Shown here: positions 43,313 to 52,733 of the stretch, one piece after another
How positions within the stretch are numbered: the stretch's first letter is position 1
Layout of the letters: every line of letters starts with the position of its first letter
Assembly: GCA_938045565.1 (NCBI GenBank)
Contig: CALIAZ010000045.1
Location: 1-64,000, forward strand
Direction: 5' to 3'
From: an uncultured Atopobium sp.
GTDB lineage: Bacteria; Actinomycetota; Coriobacteriia; Coriobacteriales; Atopobiaceae
Length of the DNA stretch: 64,000 nt
The notes under the pieces: model-generated
Seen by the model: the letters and a program-made list of their open reading frames with translations, nothing else
What the model was told of the DNA's origin: nothing
Databases searched by the model: none
Position numbers and translations under genes: made by a program

Positions 43313-45418
43313 ATGATAAGCGTTGAGGAATTCTACACTGAGCTTTTTCAAGATGTAACGGCGACTTCTGCTGTTGATGGCGTGTACCTTGAGGACGCAT
43401 TTTTCGATATAGTTACTAGCCAGCTTATTGATGCTGGAGAGTTTGATGAAGCAGAGAGAGCTCACTTTAAGCCAGCACAGGGCGGTGTTCGGGTTGATGG
43501 TTTCTGCGGCGATCCACTTGAGTCAGCTTTTGCTAGAGATGCCGGTCAGGGCACCCTCGGTCTCATTGTGCTCGATTTCAATCAAGCTGACGAAATAACT
43601 ACGTTAACGAATACTGATATGGAAACAGATTTTCGGCGTCTAGAAAAATATCTAACTCGCTCCCTCGACGAAAATTTTAGAAATTCGCTTGAACCTACGG
43701 ATTCGGGGTTCGGCTTAGCGGATCTCATCAATACACGATGGGAGAAAATCTCCCGCGTAAAGCTTTATTTGTTAACTAATAAGAAGCTGAGTTCACGCGT
43801 AGAAGGAAAGAAAGCTTCAGCTATAGATGGACGTGAGGTTACATATAACGTTTGGGATATTTCTCGGTATGGTAATCTTGTCACTTCTGGCCGTGAACGC
43901 GAAGAGCTCATTGTAGATTTCACAGAGCTGCCAAGTGGTCCTTTGAAAGCACTTCTAGCAAGTGCCCCTAACGATAGAAACCAAGTATATCTTGCTGCAG
44001 TTCCGGGAATAGATTTAGCCAACATTTATGACAGATGGGGTACTAGGCTGCTCGAGCAAAATGTTCGCGTGTTTCTACAAGCTCGTAGTAGTGTCAACAA
44101 GGGCATCAAACATACACTGGAGTATGAGCCAGAGTTATTTTTTTCATTTAATAATGGTATAACTGCAACTGCGGAAGCTATAACGACGGAAAGTCAAGGT
44201 GATAGCTTAGCGATAACTGATCTTGAGAATCTGCAAATTGTAAATGGCGGTCAGACGACGGCATCAATCTATGCTGCATTCAAAGCTGGACGTGATCTTA
44301 GCAAGGTTTATGTACAAATGAAGCTTAGCATTATTAATCCCGAAGCAGCTAAAGAATTGGTGCCGCGTATTTCTGAATATGCGAATAGTCAAAACAAAGT
44401 TTCTGCAGCCGATTTCTTTGCTAACCATCCGTTTCACGTTCGAATTGAGGGATTTTCTCGACGTATTTATGCGCCGTCAAAGGATGGTAGTTTCGATCAA
44501 ACAAAGTGGTTCTATGAACGTGCTAGAGGATCCTATAGGGATGCACAAGCGTATCTCACTACAGCTGGAAAGCGAAAATTCGCCAAAGAATATCCTAAAG
44601 TCCAGAGCTTTACAAAAACCGACCTCGCTAAATACCTCTTGGTATGGACGGATAAAGCTTACATGGTTAATAGAGGAGCTCAGAAGAATTTTGCTGAATT
44701 TGCTAAAGACATTGCTGAAGTATGGGAAAGTAACGATAAACAATTCAATGAGGCATATTTTAAAAGTCTTATAGCAAAGAAAATAATTTTTGATCTTGCT
44801 GGCAGAATTGTTCAGAGCCGACCTTGGTATGAAGCGGGAGGCTATCGATCGCAGCACGTGGTATTTACCGTTGGTGCTTTGGCAAATGCAGTGCGCACAT
44901 ACGGAAAGTCGGTTAACTTCCTTTCAATTTGGAACCATCAAGATGTTTCCTCAGCATTTAAAAGAGCTCTTGGACAGGCTGCAGATGTTGCCCATGATGT
45001 ACTGATGTCACCTGGAGCTGGTTATCGCAACATATCGGAATGGGCGAAGCAGTCGAAATGCTGGGAATCTTTAAAGAACAAGTATGTCGAATGGGATAAA
45101 GAATGGCTTGACGAGCTAATTAGTCTTGAGGAAGAAAGGGAAATAAAGAGCGAAAGTGCTAGGGACCAAAAAGAGTTGAATGGAATAGAGGCACAGTCGA
45201 TTGTCGTTGAAGCAGGAGCTGTCTTCTGGCAAAACATCTTGAAGTGGTGTCAGAAGGAGGGAGAGGCCACGGAGAAAGAACTTGGCATACTGAAATATGC
45301 CGCAAATATGCCATCAAAGCTTCCATCCGATAAGCAGTCAGTAATCCTTGTCAGATTAGTTACTAGGCTTCAAAAGATCGGATGTCCATATCGTCTGAAG
45401 GTGCGTCACCGACTATAG
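43313..45418 (+). CDS. AIPR-family protein (abortive-infection type)
   Basis: 701-aa protein of the AIPR (abortive infection phage resistance) family. Recognisable segments are LGLIVLDFNQADEITTLTNT, the family core YEPELFFSFNNGITATAEAI, LENLQIVNGGQTTASIYAAF, VYVQMKLSI, and RISEYANSQNKVSAADFFAN followed by HPFHVRIEGFSRRI. The long C-terminal part is helical and charged. AIPR proteins were named from a lactococcal phage-resistance gene and recur in Z1/DUF4420 operons. Its last 56 nt overlap the convergent methyltransferase gene. It starts 4 nt after the nuclease stop, so it is the last gene of the operon. The biochemical activity is unknown. Confidence 0.92.
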   Translation: MISVEEFYTELFQDVTATSAVDGVYLEDAFFDIVTSQLIDAGEFDEAERAHFKPAQGGVRVDGFCGDPLESAFARDAGQGTLGLIVLDFNQADEITTLTNTDMETDFRRLEKYLTRSLDENFRNSLEPTDSGFGLADLINTRWEKISRVKLYLLTNKKLSSRVEGKKASAIDGREVTYNVWDISRYGNLVTSGREREELIVDFTELPSGPLKALLASAPNDRNQVYLAAVPGIDLANIYDRWGTRLLEQNVRVFLQARSSVNKGIKHTLEYEPELFFSFNNGITATAEAITTESQGDSLAITDLENLQIVNGGQTTASIYAAFKAGRDLSKVYVQMKLSIINPEAAKELVPRISEYANSQNKVSAADFFANHPFHVRIEGFSRRIYAPSKDGSFDQTKWFYERARGSYRDAQAYLTTAGKRKFAKEYPKVQSFTKTDLAKYLLVWTDKAYMVNRGAQKNFAEFAKDIAEVWESNDKQFNEAYFKSLIAKKIIFDLAGRIVQSRPWYEAGGYRSQHVVFTVGALANAVRTYGKSVNFLSIWNHQDVSSAFKRALGQAADVAHDVLMSPGAGYRNISEWAKQSKCWESLKNKYVEWDKEWLDELISLEEEREIKSESARDQKELNGIEAQSIVVEAGAVFWQNILKWCQKEGEATEKELGILKYAANMPSKLPSDKQSVILVRLVTRLQKIGCPYRLKVRHRL

Positions 45419-46946
45419 GGCCGGTTAAAGTGTCACAGAATCCTTGAGCTTTTTTTCCTAGAAATTCTGCGACAATCTTTCCTATCTGCTGTGCTAGTAA
45501 AGGCGGGACTGCATTGCCTACCTGAATGTACTGTGACGTTCTATTTCCTTCGAATAGATAGTCATCTGGGAAAGTTTGTAGCCTAGCCGCTTCACGTACT
45601 GTAAGACTTCTGCATTGCGCTGGATTTGGATGGATGTAGTAATGCCCGTCCTTTGCAATATGTGACGTTATTGTAGTTGAAGGTCGATTCCATAATTGTA
45701 CTCGAAAGCGGTCATCAAATTTAATCTCTTCACTTCTACATACGTTTGTTACATTCTTATGAGCTGGATATAGCTCCCTAGGAAACTCTGATATTCTTGC
45801 TGGTGAATGATGTAATTCAGCATACGCGGCACAGAATAGATATCTATCCAAATCAGCAGCCAAGTGTGTGCGAGACTCATGATTTGCAAGCACTTTGTGC
45901 GCCCCCATGCGTCCCCTGTACCAACCTGCGTAGCGGTTCTTGGATTTATTAACATAAGATTTCTTTGTAACCCGAGCAGGATTTGTACTGCGTACACGCA
46001 ACAATATTTCAGAAAGCTCTTTGCCTCTTTCAGTCTCTAAAATTCTGTCAATGGCAGAATTGATGTAAGCTTTCCAGTCCTTATTCTGCCAGTCGTCGTT
46101 ACGCTTGGAGAAACCACTTCTAATTGCGGGGATACCTGCAAGCGCATCACGAACTGTCATTTGCTCAACTTGTCTAAGCACAGATGGCTTTACCATACTA
46201 CCTTGTTGAATACCAAGTAAAATAACACGATGGCGCATCTGAGGAATACCATATTTTTCAGACTTAACGATATAGTCACGAGGGTCTTTTGGGTTTTTTG
46301 AGACAAGTGAATGAATCTCATAGCCTGCATCACGCATGTCTTGACAAATACGGTCAAACACTTTTTGGCCCTTATGATGGGCAGAAAGGAGTCCTTGGAC
46401 ATTTTCCATGACAAATACTGTTGGTTTCAAAGCGGTGATAAAAGCTAAGTAGCACTTGTAAAGCGTCTGTTTCGGATCGCCTTCAAGTCCCGCTTTATCA
46501 TGCGTGCGTCTTGATCTTCCTACAAGAGAATATGCTTGACAGGGAGGTCCACCAATCAGAACCCACTCAGTGCTGTCATTACTTGTGAACTGATTCAGAC
46601 GTGTGCGGCCTATGTCAACTAACGTAGTGTCGTCATCCGCTAGTGTAGCGCAAATCGCCTCTTCACCAGCGGCTTTCCATTCTTCAGTGAAGCGTTCAAT
46701 AAGATTCTCAAGTGATGCGTTATCGTGATATTCCATATAGTGCAAATATGCGCTAGGAATCGTTTTGTTGTTTGCCAGGTAAATCTTTCTAAAGAATGAT
46801 CTCAGATGCAATGTTTTGTAAGCTTGCTGATCTTTTTCGACCGACATTATAGTTTGGAAGATTGGGTGCCCATTTTCATCGACTAGTGACGAAAAACCCT
46901 CACCAAGTCCACCGGGACCTGCAAAAAGATCAATTATAGGTATCAT
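45363..46946 (-). CDS. DNA (cytosine-5) methyltransferase
   Basis: 5mC methyltransferase, 527 aa. ATG 46946 (MIPIIDLFAGPGGLGEGF) lies about 7 nt after AAGGAGGG; a GTG two codons earlier is too close. Motif I is DLFAGPGGLGEGF, motif IV GGPPCQAYSLVGR with nucleophile C136, motif VI ENVQGL, motif VIII region MRHRVILLG, a target-recognition domain of roughly 130 aa, then motifs IX-X (RSLTVREAARLQTFPDDYLF; YIQVGNAVPPLLAQQIGKI). All catalytic motifs are intact. The gene is convergent with the four-gene operon and overlaps its 3' end by 56 nt. It would mark host DNA to protect it from the linked nuclease. The recognition sequence is unknown. Confidence 0.95.
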   Translation of the reverse strand: MIPIIDLFAGPGGLGEGFSSLVDENGHPIFQTIMSVEKDQQAYKTLHLRSFFRKIYLANNKTIPSAYLHYMEYHDNASLENLIERFTEEWKAAGEEAICATLADDDTTLVDIGRTRLNQFTSNDSTEWVLIGGPPCQAYSLVGRSRRTHDKAGLEGDPKQTLYKCYLAFITALKPTVFVMENVQGLLSAHHKGQKVFDRICQDMRDAGYEIHSLVSKNPKDPRDYIVKSEKYGIPQMRHRVILLGIQQGSMVKPSVLRQVEQMTVRDALAGIPAIRSGFSKRNDDWQNKDWKAYINSAIDRILETERGKELSEILLRVRSTNPARVTKKSYVNKSKNRYAGWYRGRMGAHKVLANHESRTHLAADLDRYLFCAAYAELHHSPARISEFPRELYPAHKNVTNVCRSEEIKFDDRFRVQLWNRPSTTITSHIAKDGHYYIHPNPAQCRSLTVREAARLQTFPDDYLFEGNRTSQYIQVGNAVPPLLAQQIGKIVAEFLGKKAQGFCDTLTGPIVGDAPSDDMDIRSFEA

Positions 46947-47074
46947 GTTCACCCCTCCTTCCTACAGTGAAATTACTTATATCTAGGGTATCAAGACTAG
47001 AACGCACAGTCCAGGAACTTGTGGTCTTGAGATGTAAAGTTTAATTATGTCCATGATGTAGATATGGTACAAAG

Positions 47075-47170
47075 ATGGTTATCTGTCTGAGCTTCAAGAT
47101 GCAGCCAGTCAATTTCAGTCCTACCCTGTAACTATAAGAATTTAAATTTGCCATCGACAGGTCTTTGTTA
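47075..47170 (+). repeat. second decayed copy of tRNA-fMet 3' part plus terminator
   Basis: 47111-47170 matches the tRNA T-arm, CCA and terminator region: TTTCAGTCCTACCC against TTCAAATCCTGCCCCC, CTATAAGAATTTAAATTTGC against CCATAAGAACTTCAAACCCG, and CCATCGACAGGTCTTTGTTA against CCATCGGCGGGTTTTTTGTT. Weaker similarity continues upstream to about 47075. With the copy at 37331 it brackets the restriction-type island. Nothing else was seen in 46947-47281. Confidence 0.75.
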
Positions 47171-47281
47171 GCTATTACCATAACGTTGAAAATATTCCTA
47201 CTTATGAGTTCGCCATCATGAAGATAAATATCTATTATTGAAGGAAATAAAAGAGATTTCTAAACAGATAGAAGAATCCTT

Positions 47282-48208
47282 ATGAACTATGTCCAAAAAG
47301 TTCCCGTTGCTATTTGTGGTGTTGCATTAGGTTTTGCAGCACTTGGAAATCTTTTTAAGACTTCTTTTGAGGCCCTTTATCTTGCCTGCGGCATACTCTC
47401 TATTGCTCTTTTAGCTCTCTATACCCTCAAATTTATGGTGTCGACAAAAGTTGTATTGCGAGAGCTCTCTGATCCAATTGGACTTTCAGTTGCCGCAACA
47501 TATCCGATGGCAGTCATGCTGATTTCGGTGTATATGAAGGCCGATATTGGTGATGCAGCACAATTATTTTGGTTTGCAGGAATTGCGTTGCACATCCTGT
47601 GCATAGCTTTCTTTACTTCTCGATATATTGCAAAATTTGATTGGGAGAATGTGCACGCCAGCTGGTTCATTGTGTATGTGGGGATTGTTGTTGCAAGTGT
47701 TACAGCTCCGGCGTTTAACTTTGAGGCAAGTGTTGGCACGGTTGCATTTTGGTTTGGATTTATCTGCCTTGTAGTGCTTTTTATAGTTGTAAGCATACGG
47801 TATGTTAAATATGGGCCTGTGCCTGATTCTGCTGAGTCGCTCGCTTGTATTTATGCAGCTCCAACAAGTCTTTGCATTGCAGGTTATATTCAATCTATTA
47901 CGCCAAAGTCTGTACCGTTTCTGTTGGTTATGCTGGCAATCGCCTCAATTATTTATGTAGTTTCTTTTGTGTGGTGCATTAGGTGTCTTACAAAACCGTT
48001 CTTTCCCAGCCATGCCGCGTTTACTTTTCCTTTTGTAATCTGTGTCATTGCGCGTACACAGTCGTCGGCATACTTGGCTGAACTCGGTCAGCCTCTTCAA
48101 TGGCTTGATGGAATAGCTGCTGTTGAAACGGTGCTTGCAGCAGGGCTTTGTATTGTTGTGCTTGTACGGCTACTTGCGTACGTGCGCAATCAGACTTTAG
48201 GGCGATAG
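47282..48208 (+). CDS. TDT-family transporter (tellurite-resistance/dicarboxylate type)
   Basis: Integral membrane protein, 308 aa, with about ten hydrophobic helices and few charged loops. The start VPVAICGVALGFAALGNLF is the signature first helix of the TDT (TehA/Mae1/SLAC1-like) family, and a later helix contains FTFPFVICVIA, matching the TFPF-type motif of this family. Members move C4-dicarboxylates, sulfite or small anions; the substrate here is unknown. It is a single gene following the tRNA relic, and no strong ribosome site is visible (AGAAG). Confidence 0.82.
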   Translation: MNYVQKVPVAICGVALGFAALGNLFKTSFEALYLACGILSIALLALYTLKFMVSTKVVLRELSDPIGLSVAATYPMAVMLISVYMKADIGDAAQLFWFAGIALHILCIAFFTSRYIAKFDWENVHASWFIVYVGIVVASVTAPAFNFEASVGTVAFWFGFICLVVLFIVVSIRYVKYGPVPDSAESLACIYAAPTSLCIAGYIQSITPKSVPFLLVMLAIASIIYVVSFVWCIRCLTKPFFPSHAAFTFPFVICVIARTQSSAYLAELGQPLQWLDGIAAVETVLAAGLCIVVLVRLLAYVRNQTLGR

Positions 48209-48305
48209 ATGCAAGTGGCTTGAGATGATGTTTTGTATTTGTTTTTGACAAGAGTCATTGCCTAAAGGCGATAATAATTTCAAGTACTTTACCGTCAAGC
48301 TTTTA

Positions 48306-48626
48306 TTATTTTTTGCATTTTGTGTTTGCAATATAAACCATTACTACCGCATCAATCGCAATAATACTGCCCGCAATGATTGCTGTTGTGTTTGGTATAT
48401 TTGGACCAAGTAGTGCCATGAAAAAGAGTACTAACGCACTTATAAGCGTGCCAATACCCACTACAAAACAGAGCTTTTTCTCGTCTATTGCTTTCTTTTC
48501 ATCTTCAGTCATTGTGTTAAATCCAGCAATTGAAATAGCACCATGACCAGATAGAAGTACAATAGACCAAATGCCAAGAATTGCGGTTAAAGACCACGAT
48601 ATAACTGAATATAACATCATATTCAC
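48306..48626 (-). CDS. DUF3784-like small membrane protein
   Basis: 106 aa with three hydrophobic helices (ISWSLTAILGIWSIVLLSGHG; FVVGIGTLISALVLFFMALLG; TAIIAGSIIAIDAVVMVYIA). Between helices 1 and 2 is IAGFNTMTEDEKKAIDEKKL, the pattern of DUF3784 proteins. GGAGTGAAT precedes the ATG at 48626. Function unknown. Confidence 0.75.
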   Translation of the reverse strand: MNMMLYSVISWSLTAILGIWSIVLLSGHGAISIAGFNTMTEDEKKAIDEKKLCFVVGIGTLISALVLFFMALLGPNIPNTTAIIAGSIIAIDAVVMVYIANTKCKK

Positions 48627-48860
48627 TCCAATCAGGAACGAACTGCTTGTTAATTGAATTATACGACTTCGAATTTAATTGGGCAATTGAATAATGCCAG
48701 TCCTTTCATCGTTATGTTCGTTAGCAACGATATAGGCCTTTTACTGTCCATTACAGTACTCACTTAGATTGGTTTTAGACCTTATCCTTCTTTTCACATG
48801 CTTGGAATAGGGTTAGTGAAATACATTTTTGTAAGGCATTTATTACTAAGTGAGGTAAAA

Positions 48861-49115
48861 ATGGGCGGATGTTATATCAATTATTATTTTCATAATATTG
48901 AGTATGATGACGGATTCTACGGCGGAGAATTCTCAGCTCCTGATTGTTACGTATATTGCAAGTTCTTATACGATAGGGAAACAAAGGAATTTATTGATAT
49001 CTGGGACAATACTCAACCCATTGATGAAATTCTTCCAATTCCAATTTGGTGGCTTGATAATAAGCTTGAAAAGAATGGAAAGCTTGGTAAGCATGAAGGC
49101 AAAGAGAGCTATTAA
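48861..49115 (+). CDS. hypothetical protein, 84 aa
   Basis: The start is set at ATG 48861 because GTGAGG lies 6 nt upstream; a longer frame from 48798 has no ribosome site. The product (MGGCYINYYFHNIEYDDGFY) is acidic and rich in Tyr, Trp and Asp, with no membrane segment. No family recognised; the style resembles small immunity or toxin-neutraliser proteins, but there is no partner to support that. Confidence 0.5.
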   Translation: MGGCYINYYFHNIEYDDGFYGGEFSAPDCYVYCKFLYDRETKEFIDIWDNTQPIDEILPIPIWWLDNKLEKNGKLGKHEGKESY

Positions 49116-49168
49116 CCTCTTAGTAGCTTTATAAACGGCTTCTATTGTGCTTCATTGAAAGGAATTAT

Positions 49169-49624
49169 TTACGCTTCTAAATTTTCTTCTACCTCAAAAA
49201 GAATTCTGAGAGCTTCCTCGTATTTCTCGACGCGTTTTAAGTCCTTCTCGGTAACTTTTTCCAGGCGGGACAGGTTTGAGTTGTGTTGTAGATCGCAAAT
49301 TTTCACGTGTCGTGCAATGTCATTTTTGCTTAGATAGCGCACATAGTTCATGTACTCGACTTTGGGATTGTGGTTCAAGAGAAGCAGGGCTTCAATAACC
49401 TCCTCACTCATACCAGCTGCACGAATATTATCTACCGTGTAATTTGTGTCTTCTAGAACATCGTGCAGAAGCGCTACACAGGTCTCGGCTTCATGACCTT
49501 CTCCAAAACGCTCAGCGATACTGATGGGATGGAAGATGTAGGGGATTCCTGCTTTGTCAACTTGGTCCTTGTGTGCTTCAAAGCAGAGCTTCATCGCAGC
49601 TTTAGTCATGGGTGTGTAATACAT
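49169..49624 (-). CDS. HD-domain hydrolase (SpoT/MESH1-like)
   Basis: 151 aa from ATG 49624 (MYYTPMTKAAMKLCFEAHKD), preceded by TAGGAGG. Metal motifs of the RelA/SpoT-type HD domain are present: AHKDQVDKAGIPYIFHPISI, the HD pair in VALLHDVLEDTNY, and KICDLQHNSNLSRL with the second Asp. The protein consists of the hydrolase domain only, like MESH1 and related small HD enzymes, so hydrolysis of (p)ppGpp or another nucleotide is possible. The exact substrate is not shown. Confidence 0.85.
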   Translation of the reverse strand: MYYTPMTKAAMKLCFEAHKDQVDKAGIPYIFHPISIAERFGEGHEAETCVALLHDVLEDTNYTVDNIRAAGMSEEVIEALLLLNHNPKVEYMNYVRYLSKNDIARHVKICDLQHNSNLSRLEKVTEKDLKRVEKYEEALRILFEVEENLEA

Positions 49625-49711
49625 GAAGCCTCCTAGCATCAATGAGCAGCTTCTATGCTGATAGATTTATTTGATTAGTTTGGTTTCCTCTATTTTACGA
49701 GTTTTTGCTCT

Positions 49712-50479
49712 CTAAACCATAAGCTCTCTGAGCATCTGCCCATACGCTGTCGAGTCGCTGGTCATGCGCTCGCAGTGGTCATAGCCTTTCCAGATAGTTA
49801 ACGTGGCCTCGGGATACACCTTAGGCAGGACCTTCCTTGCACGTTTCAAGTCAAAGTCCTTCTCGCCATACGTGAAGATACAGCGACGTTGTACCTCAAG
49901 GCTAAGGGTGGGGAGGTCAACGTTGCTGCAGTCGTGAATGATGTTCTGGATACTTTGGTCGCTCATCGCAATAAAGTGTTCTGACATAGGTTTAGCTGCA
50001 ACTTTTCCGTAAAGTTGTTCCATCTTTTGTACGGATAGCTTGGGGTCTGCAATGGCTTTGCGATGCTTGGCAAGAAACACTTTCTTGAGCACAAATTCCA
50101 TCGCTGAGGCCAGGAATCCACCCGTCCAGAAGCTTGTTCCCTCAAAGAAGAGATGGTCAAAGACTAAATCGGGGAACTTGAGGAGCTCAGATAGAACTAC
50201 GCCGCCAAGGGATGCGCCAAAACCCAGGGAGAGATGGGTTATGTCGTGCTCCAGCAGCCAGTCATGAATCTGTTCAGCTTCTTGGGACATTGAGACATAT
50301 TCTGTTGCATCTTCTTCCCCGTGGGCGGCAAGGTCTGGGATCAGATAGCGCAGGTCATCGCCCATGTTGTTCACAAGAACAGTATTCATTCCCTCTGCAG
50401 ACGAGAGCATGGGATGAATCAGCAATACCGTAGGCGTGCTTTGAGTACAAGTCTTGGGCTCAATGAGGTGCATCTTCAT
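49712..50479 (-). CDS. alpha/beta hydrolase
   Basis: 255 aa from ATG 50479 (MKMHLIEPKTCTQSTPTVLL), with AGGGAGAA upstream. The fold shows the HPMLSSAEG oxyanion loop (LLIHPM), YLIPDLAAHGE, nucleophile elbow GFGASLGGVVLSELL (Ser in GASLG), late strand RCIFTYGEKDFDLKRA carrying the acid, and WKGYDHCERM with the His. The triad is therefore complete. No signal peptide, so it is cytosolic. The substrate is unknown. Confidence 0.82.
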   Translation of the reverse strand: MKMHLIEPKTCTQSTPTVLLIHPMLSSAEGMNTVLVNNMGDDLRYLIPDLAAHGEEDATEYVSMSQEAEQIHDWLLEHDITHLSLGFGASLGGVVLSELLKFPDLVFDHLFFEGTSFWTGGFLASAMEFVLKKVFLAKHRKAIADPKLSVQKMEQLYGKVAAKPMSEHFIAMSDQSIQNIIHDCSNVDLPTLSLEVQRRCIFTYGEKDFDLKRARKVLPKVYPEATLTIWKGYDHCERMTSDSTAYGQMLRELMV

Positions 50480-50632
50480 GGCAGTTCTCCCTCTGTTGTT
50501 CACCTGCGATTATATCCCTGATGGGTAAACGGATTTGCAGTTTGTTCACCAAAGCTGACATTTTCCGCGAACGGTAGAGATGGAGCTGCGAGGGATGTCC
50601 GAGAGGGAGGCTCGAGATTTATTTCTGTTCTC

Positions 50633-52048
50633 TTATAAATCAAGAAACGCATCAGGTGCATTACTGGTCGAATTCCAAATCTTTGGAAAGCCCCATGCTG
50701 TCAGAAGTCTCATAACTGATGGAAAGTTCTCTGGGTATGCATTACGTCCAGCATTCGATAGAAAGCCATGCTCTAAAACCGCCTCAAATTCCCATGTAAA
50801 TGGAGGTCTGCCATTAGTTGGAATAGACTCATAGGTATTCTTCCAGTTAAGAATTCCAGCATCTAAAAATCCACCTAATAATTCACATGATGGTTTGTAG
50901 TTTGACCTACATTCTTCGTAGGACACATCATCTGGCCAGTATCCATACCAATCAAGGAGACCAATAGACTGTTCTGGTTTCTCGCCAATTCTATAGAATC
51001 CATACCATCCTGCACCATAACAGCCATCTCTGCGACTGTGTCGTTCAATTCTCAAATGAATTTCCTGATTTGGTGTGTCGCCAACATGTATCAAGAATGA
51101 CAGTTGTGAACTAGTAAGTAGCAGTGTCCTTTGTTTCTCTTCTTCAGGAGTCGTATTAAGCCATGGAAGTAGTGACAAGATAGTCTCATGCTCTGCTTCA
51201 GATTGCCCCCAACCCTTAAAGTTCATACCATGGTCGCTGCGTGTATACATGCGCTTAATAACATATGGTGAAAAAACTTTTTGGCACCTAAAGTTATGAA
51301 TCAACTCTCTACTCATTACAATTCTAATGAGCCCTCGTGAACCTCTATGCTTACCTAGTACAGCGATTTTTTCGTATCCATCGCCCCATTGAACTGGAAG
51401 ACAATAAACCTTTGTTCCAGGAGAAAAATGTCGCGTCCCATGGACAGCCGTATGGTCTTCTCCAAAAGGATGTTCGTCAATTACGTTACCAACCAGACAC
51501 CAAATCCATTCTGGGAGTTTATTTGTTTTTATATAATCCCAGTAATCTCCTTCTGTGCTCGGAGTAGTTTTCTTTTTTCTACGGCCAAAGTCATAGTCTG
51601 GTCCGAACATTTTCTTGATATGATCCAATTTGATTAGACATCTATCAAGAAGTGAACTTTCCGCTGCAGTATAGAGAAGTCCAACTCCTTTAGGATCTTC
51701 GGTAACGCACTTGGTGATGATTGCATAGATGCATTCTTCGTTTAAAACAAGCTCGTTAATACTAGAAAGTAATTCAGCATCGTCTGTAATATCTATGCCA
51801 TAGCTATCAAGAATTTTTTGATAGCTATAAGCATTCTCTTGTTCGCGTATTTTGGACTTAAATAAACAAGCAAATTCTTCAAGCACTCCAGGAATTTGAT
51901 AATGGGGTATGTCAAACGGTATATCAAATAAGCTTACGTTGTTGTCGTTGTAATCGTAGAAATCGCGCAGTTCAACAAAATGCCCAGACCAGGAATTAGT
52001 TGTTGCAAGGAACCAGCCAGCTAAATCTGTTAAGTTCTGTACATACAT
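50633..52048 (-). CDS. hypothetical protein, 471 aa
   Basis: Large soluble protein with no recognised family. The N-terminus MYVQNLTDLAGWFLATTNSW is followed by helical segments up to about 150, a basic patch FGRRKKKTTPS, then a strand-rich, aromatic-rich second half (VYCLPVQWGDGYEKIAVLG, RKH-type GKHRGSRGLIRIV, YGAGWYGFYRIGEKPEQSIG, LLDWYGYWPDD). There are no membrane segments. It lies upstream of and divergent from the beta-glucoside PTS operon with a 277-bp gap, but nothing resembles a DNA-binding domain. Natural composition and length make it a real gene. Confidence 0.7.
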   Translation of the reverse strand: MYVQNLTDLAGWFLATTNSWSGHFVELRDFYDYNDNNVSLFDIPFDIPHYQIPGVLEEFACLFKSKIREQENAYSYQKILDSYGIDITDDAELLSSINELVLNEECIYAIITKCVTEDPKGVGLLYTAAESSLLDRCLIKLDHIKKMFGPDYDFGRRKKKTTPSTEGDYWDYIKTNKLPEWIWCLVGNVIDEHPFGEDHTAVHGTRHFSPGTKVYCLPVQWGDGYEKIAVLGKHRGSRGLIRIVMSRELIHNFRCQKVFSPYVIKRMYTRSDHGMNFKGWGQSEAEHETILSLLPWLNTTPEEEKQRTLLLTSSQLSFLIHVGDTPNQEIHLRIERHSRRDGCYGAGWYGFYRIGEKPEQSIGLLDWYGYWPDDVSYEECRSNYKPSCELLGGFLDAGILNWKNTYESIPTNGRPPFTWEFEAVLEHGFLSNAGRNAYPENFPSVMRLLTAWGFPKIWNSTSNAPDAFLDL

Positions 52049-52325
52049 AGACGTCTCCCAAACAGTGAACTCACTTGAGTCAAAACAACAATTACTTAAT
52101 GCGGTCTACTATCTGCGCATATTAAGTCCAAGCTGTGACTCAACTTTCAGCAAGTTTAATAGGAGCAGAACTTTTAACTGTCCAGTGTATTACCCACCAA
52201 AATTGTTTTATGGTTTTATTTTCTCGCTTTTTAAAAACTTTTTTATTGGAGTTTTATAGGTGTAGGAACATAATGATTCAACAAGAAACAACTCGGTGTT
52301 AATTCGATAAGAAAGAAGGCAATGC

Positions 52326-52655
52326 ATGTCTAAACACCTTGAGGTTCTTTTAGTTTGTGGTTCTGGAGCAAGTAGTGGTTTTATGGCGGTAAAAATGAAG
52401 AAAGCTGCCGCAGAACACAATCTTGATATTTCCATCACTGCAAGAAGTGAGGCCGAGGCTGAGAGCTATATTGACTCAATCGATGCCTTGATGATTGGTC
52501 CCCATCTTAAGTACCTTGCTGATGAGCTTAAAGAAAAATATGCTGATAAACCCGTTCAGGTGATTCTTATGGATCCCGCATATTATTCAACCCTAAATGG
52601 CGAGAAAGCTCTCAAGCACCTTATTAAAACAATTCGTGAAGCAAATGCTCAGTAA
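52326..52655 (+). CDS. PTS EIIB, lactose/cellobiose family
   Basis: 109-aa phosphocarrier. The phosphorylated Cys is in LLVCGSGASSGFMA (Cys11), followed by the P-loop typical of EIIB-Chb. It passes phosphate from EIIA to the sugar during uptake through EIIC. AGAAGGCA precedes the ATG. First gene of the operon EIIB-EIIC-EIIA-GH1. The 277-bp upstream region (52049-52325) has no visible gene or clear antiterminator site. Confidence 0.93.
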   Translation: MSKHLEVLLVCGSGASSGFMAVKMKKAAAEHNLDISITARSEAEAESYIDSIDALMIGPHLKYLADELKEKYADKPVQVILMDPAYYSTLNGEKALKHLIKTIREANAQ

Positions 52656-52733
52656 TTCGATTTCAAGCTGAATAATTAATTTACCAGGTGTGCTACATAA
52701 ATTTGCTTAAACGCCATTAAGGAGGCTACAGCT

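Noticed and set aside
48798..48860. Longer N-terminus for the small gene at 48861.
   Set aside because: No ribosome site before 48798, whereas GTGAGG is correctly placed for 48861.
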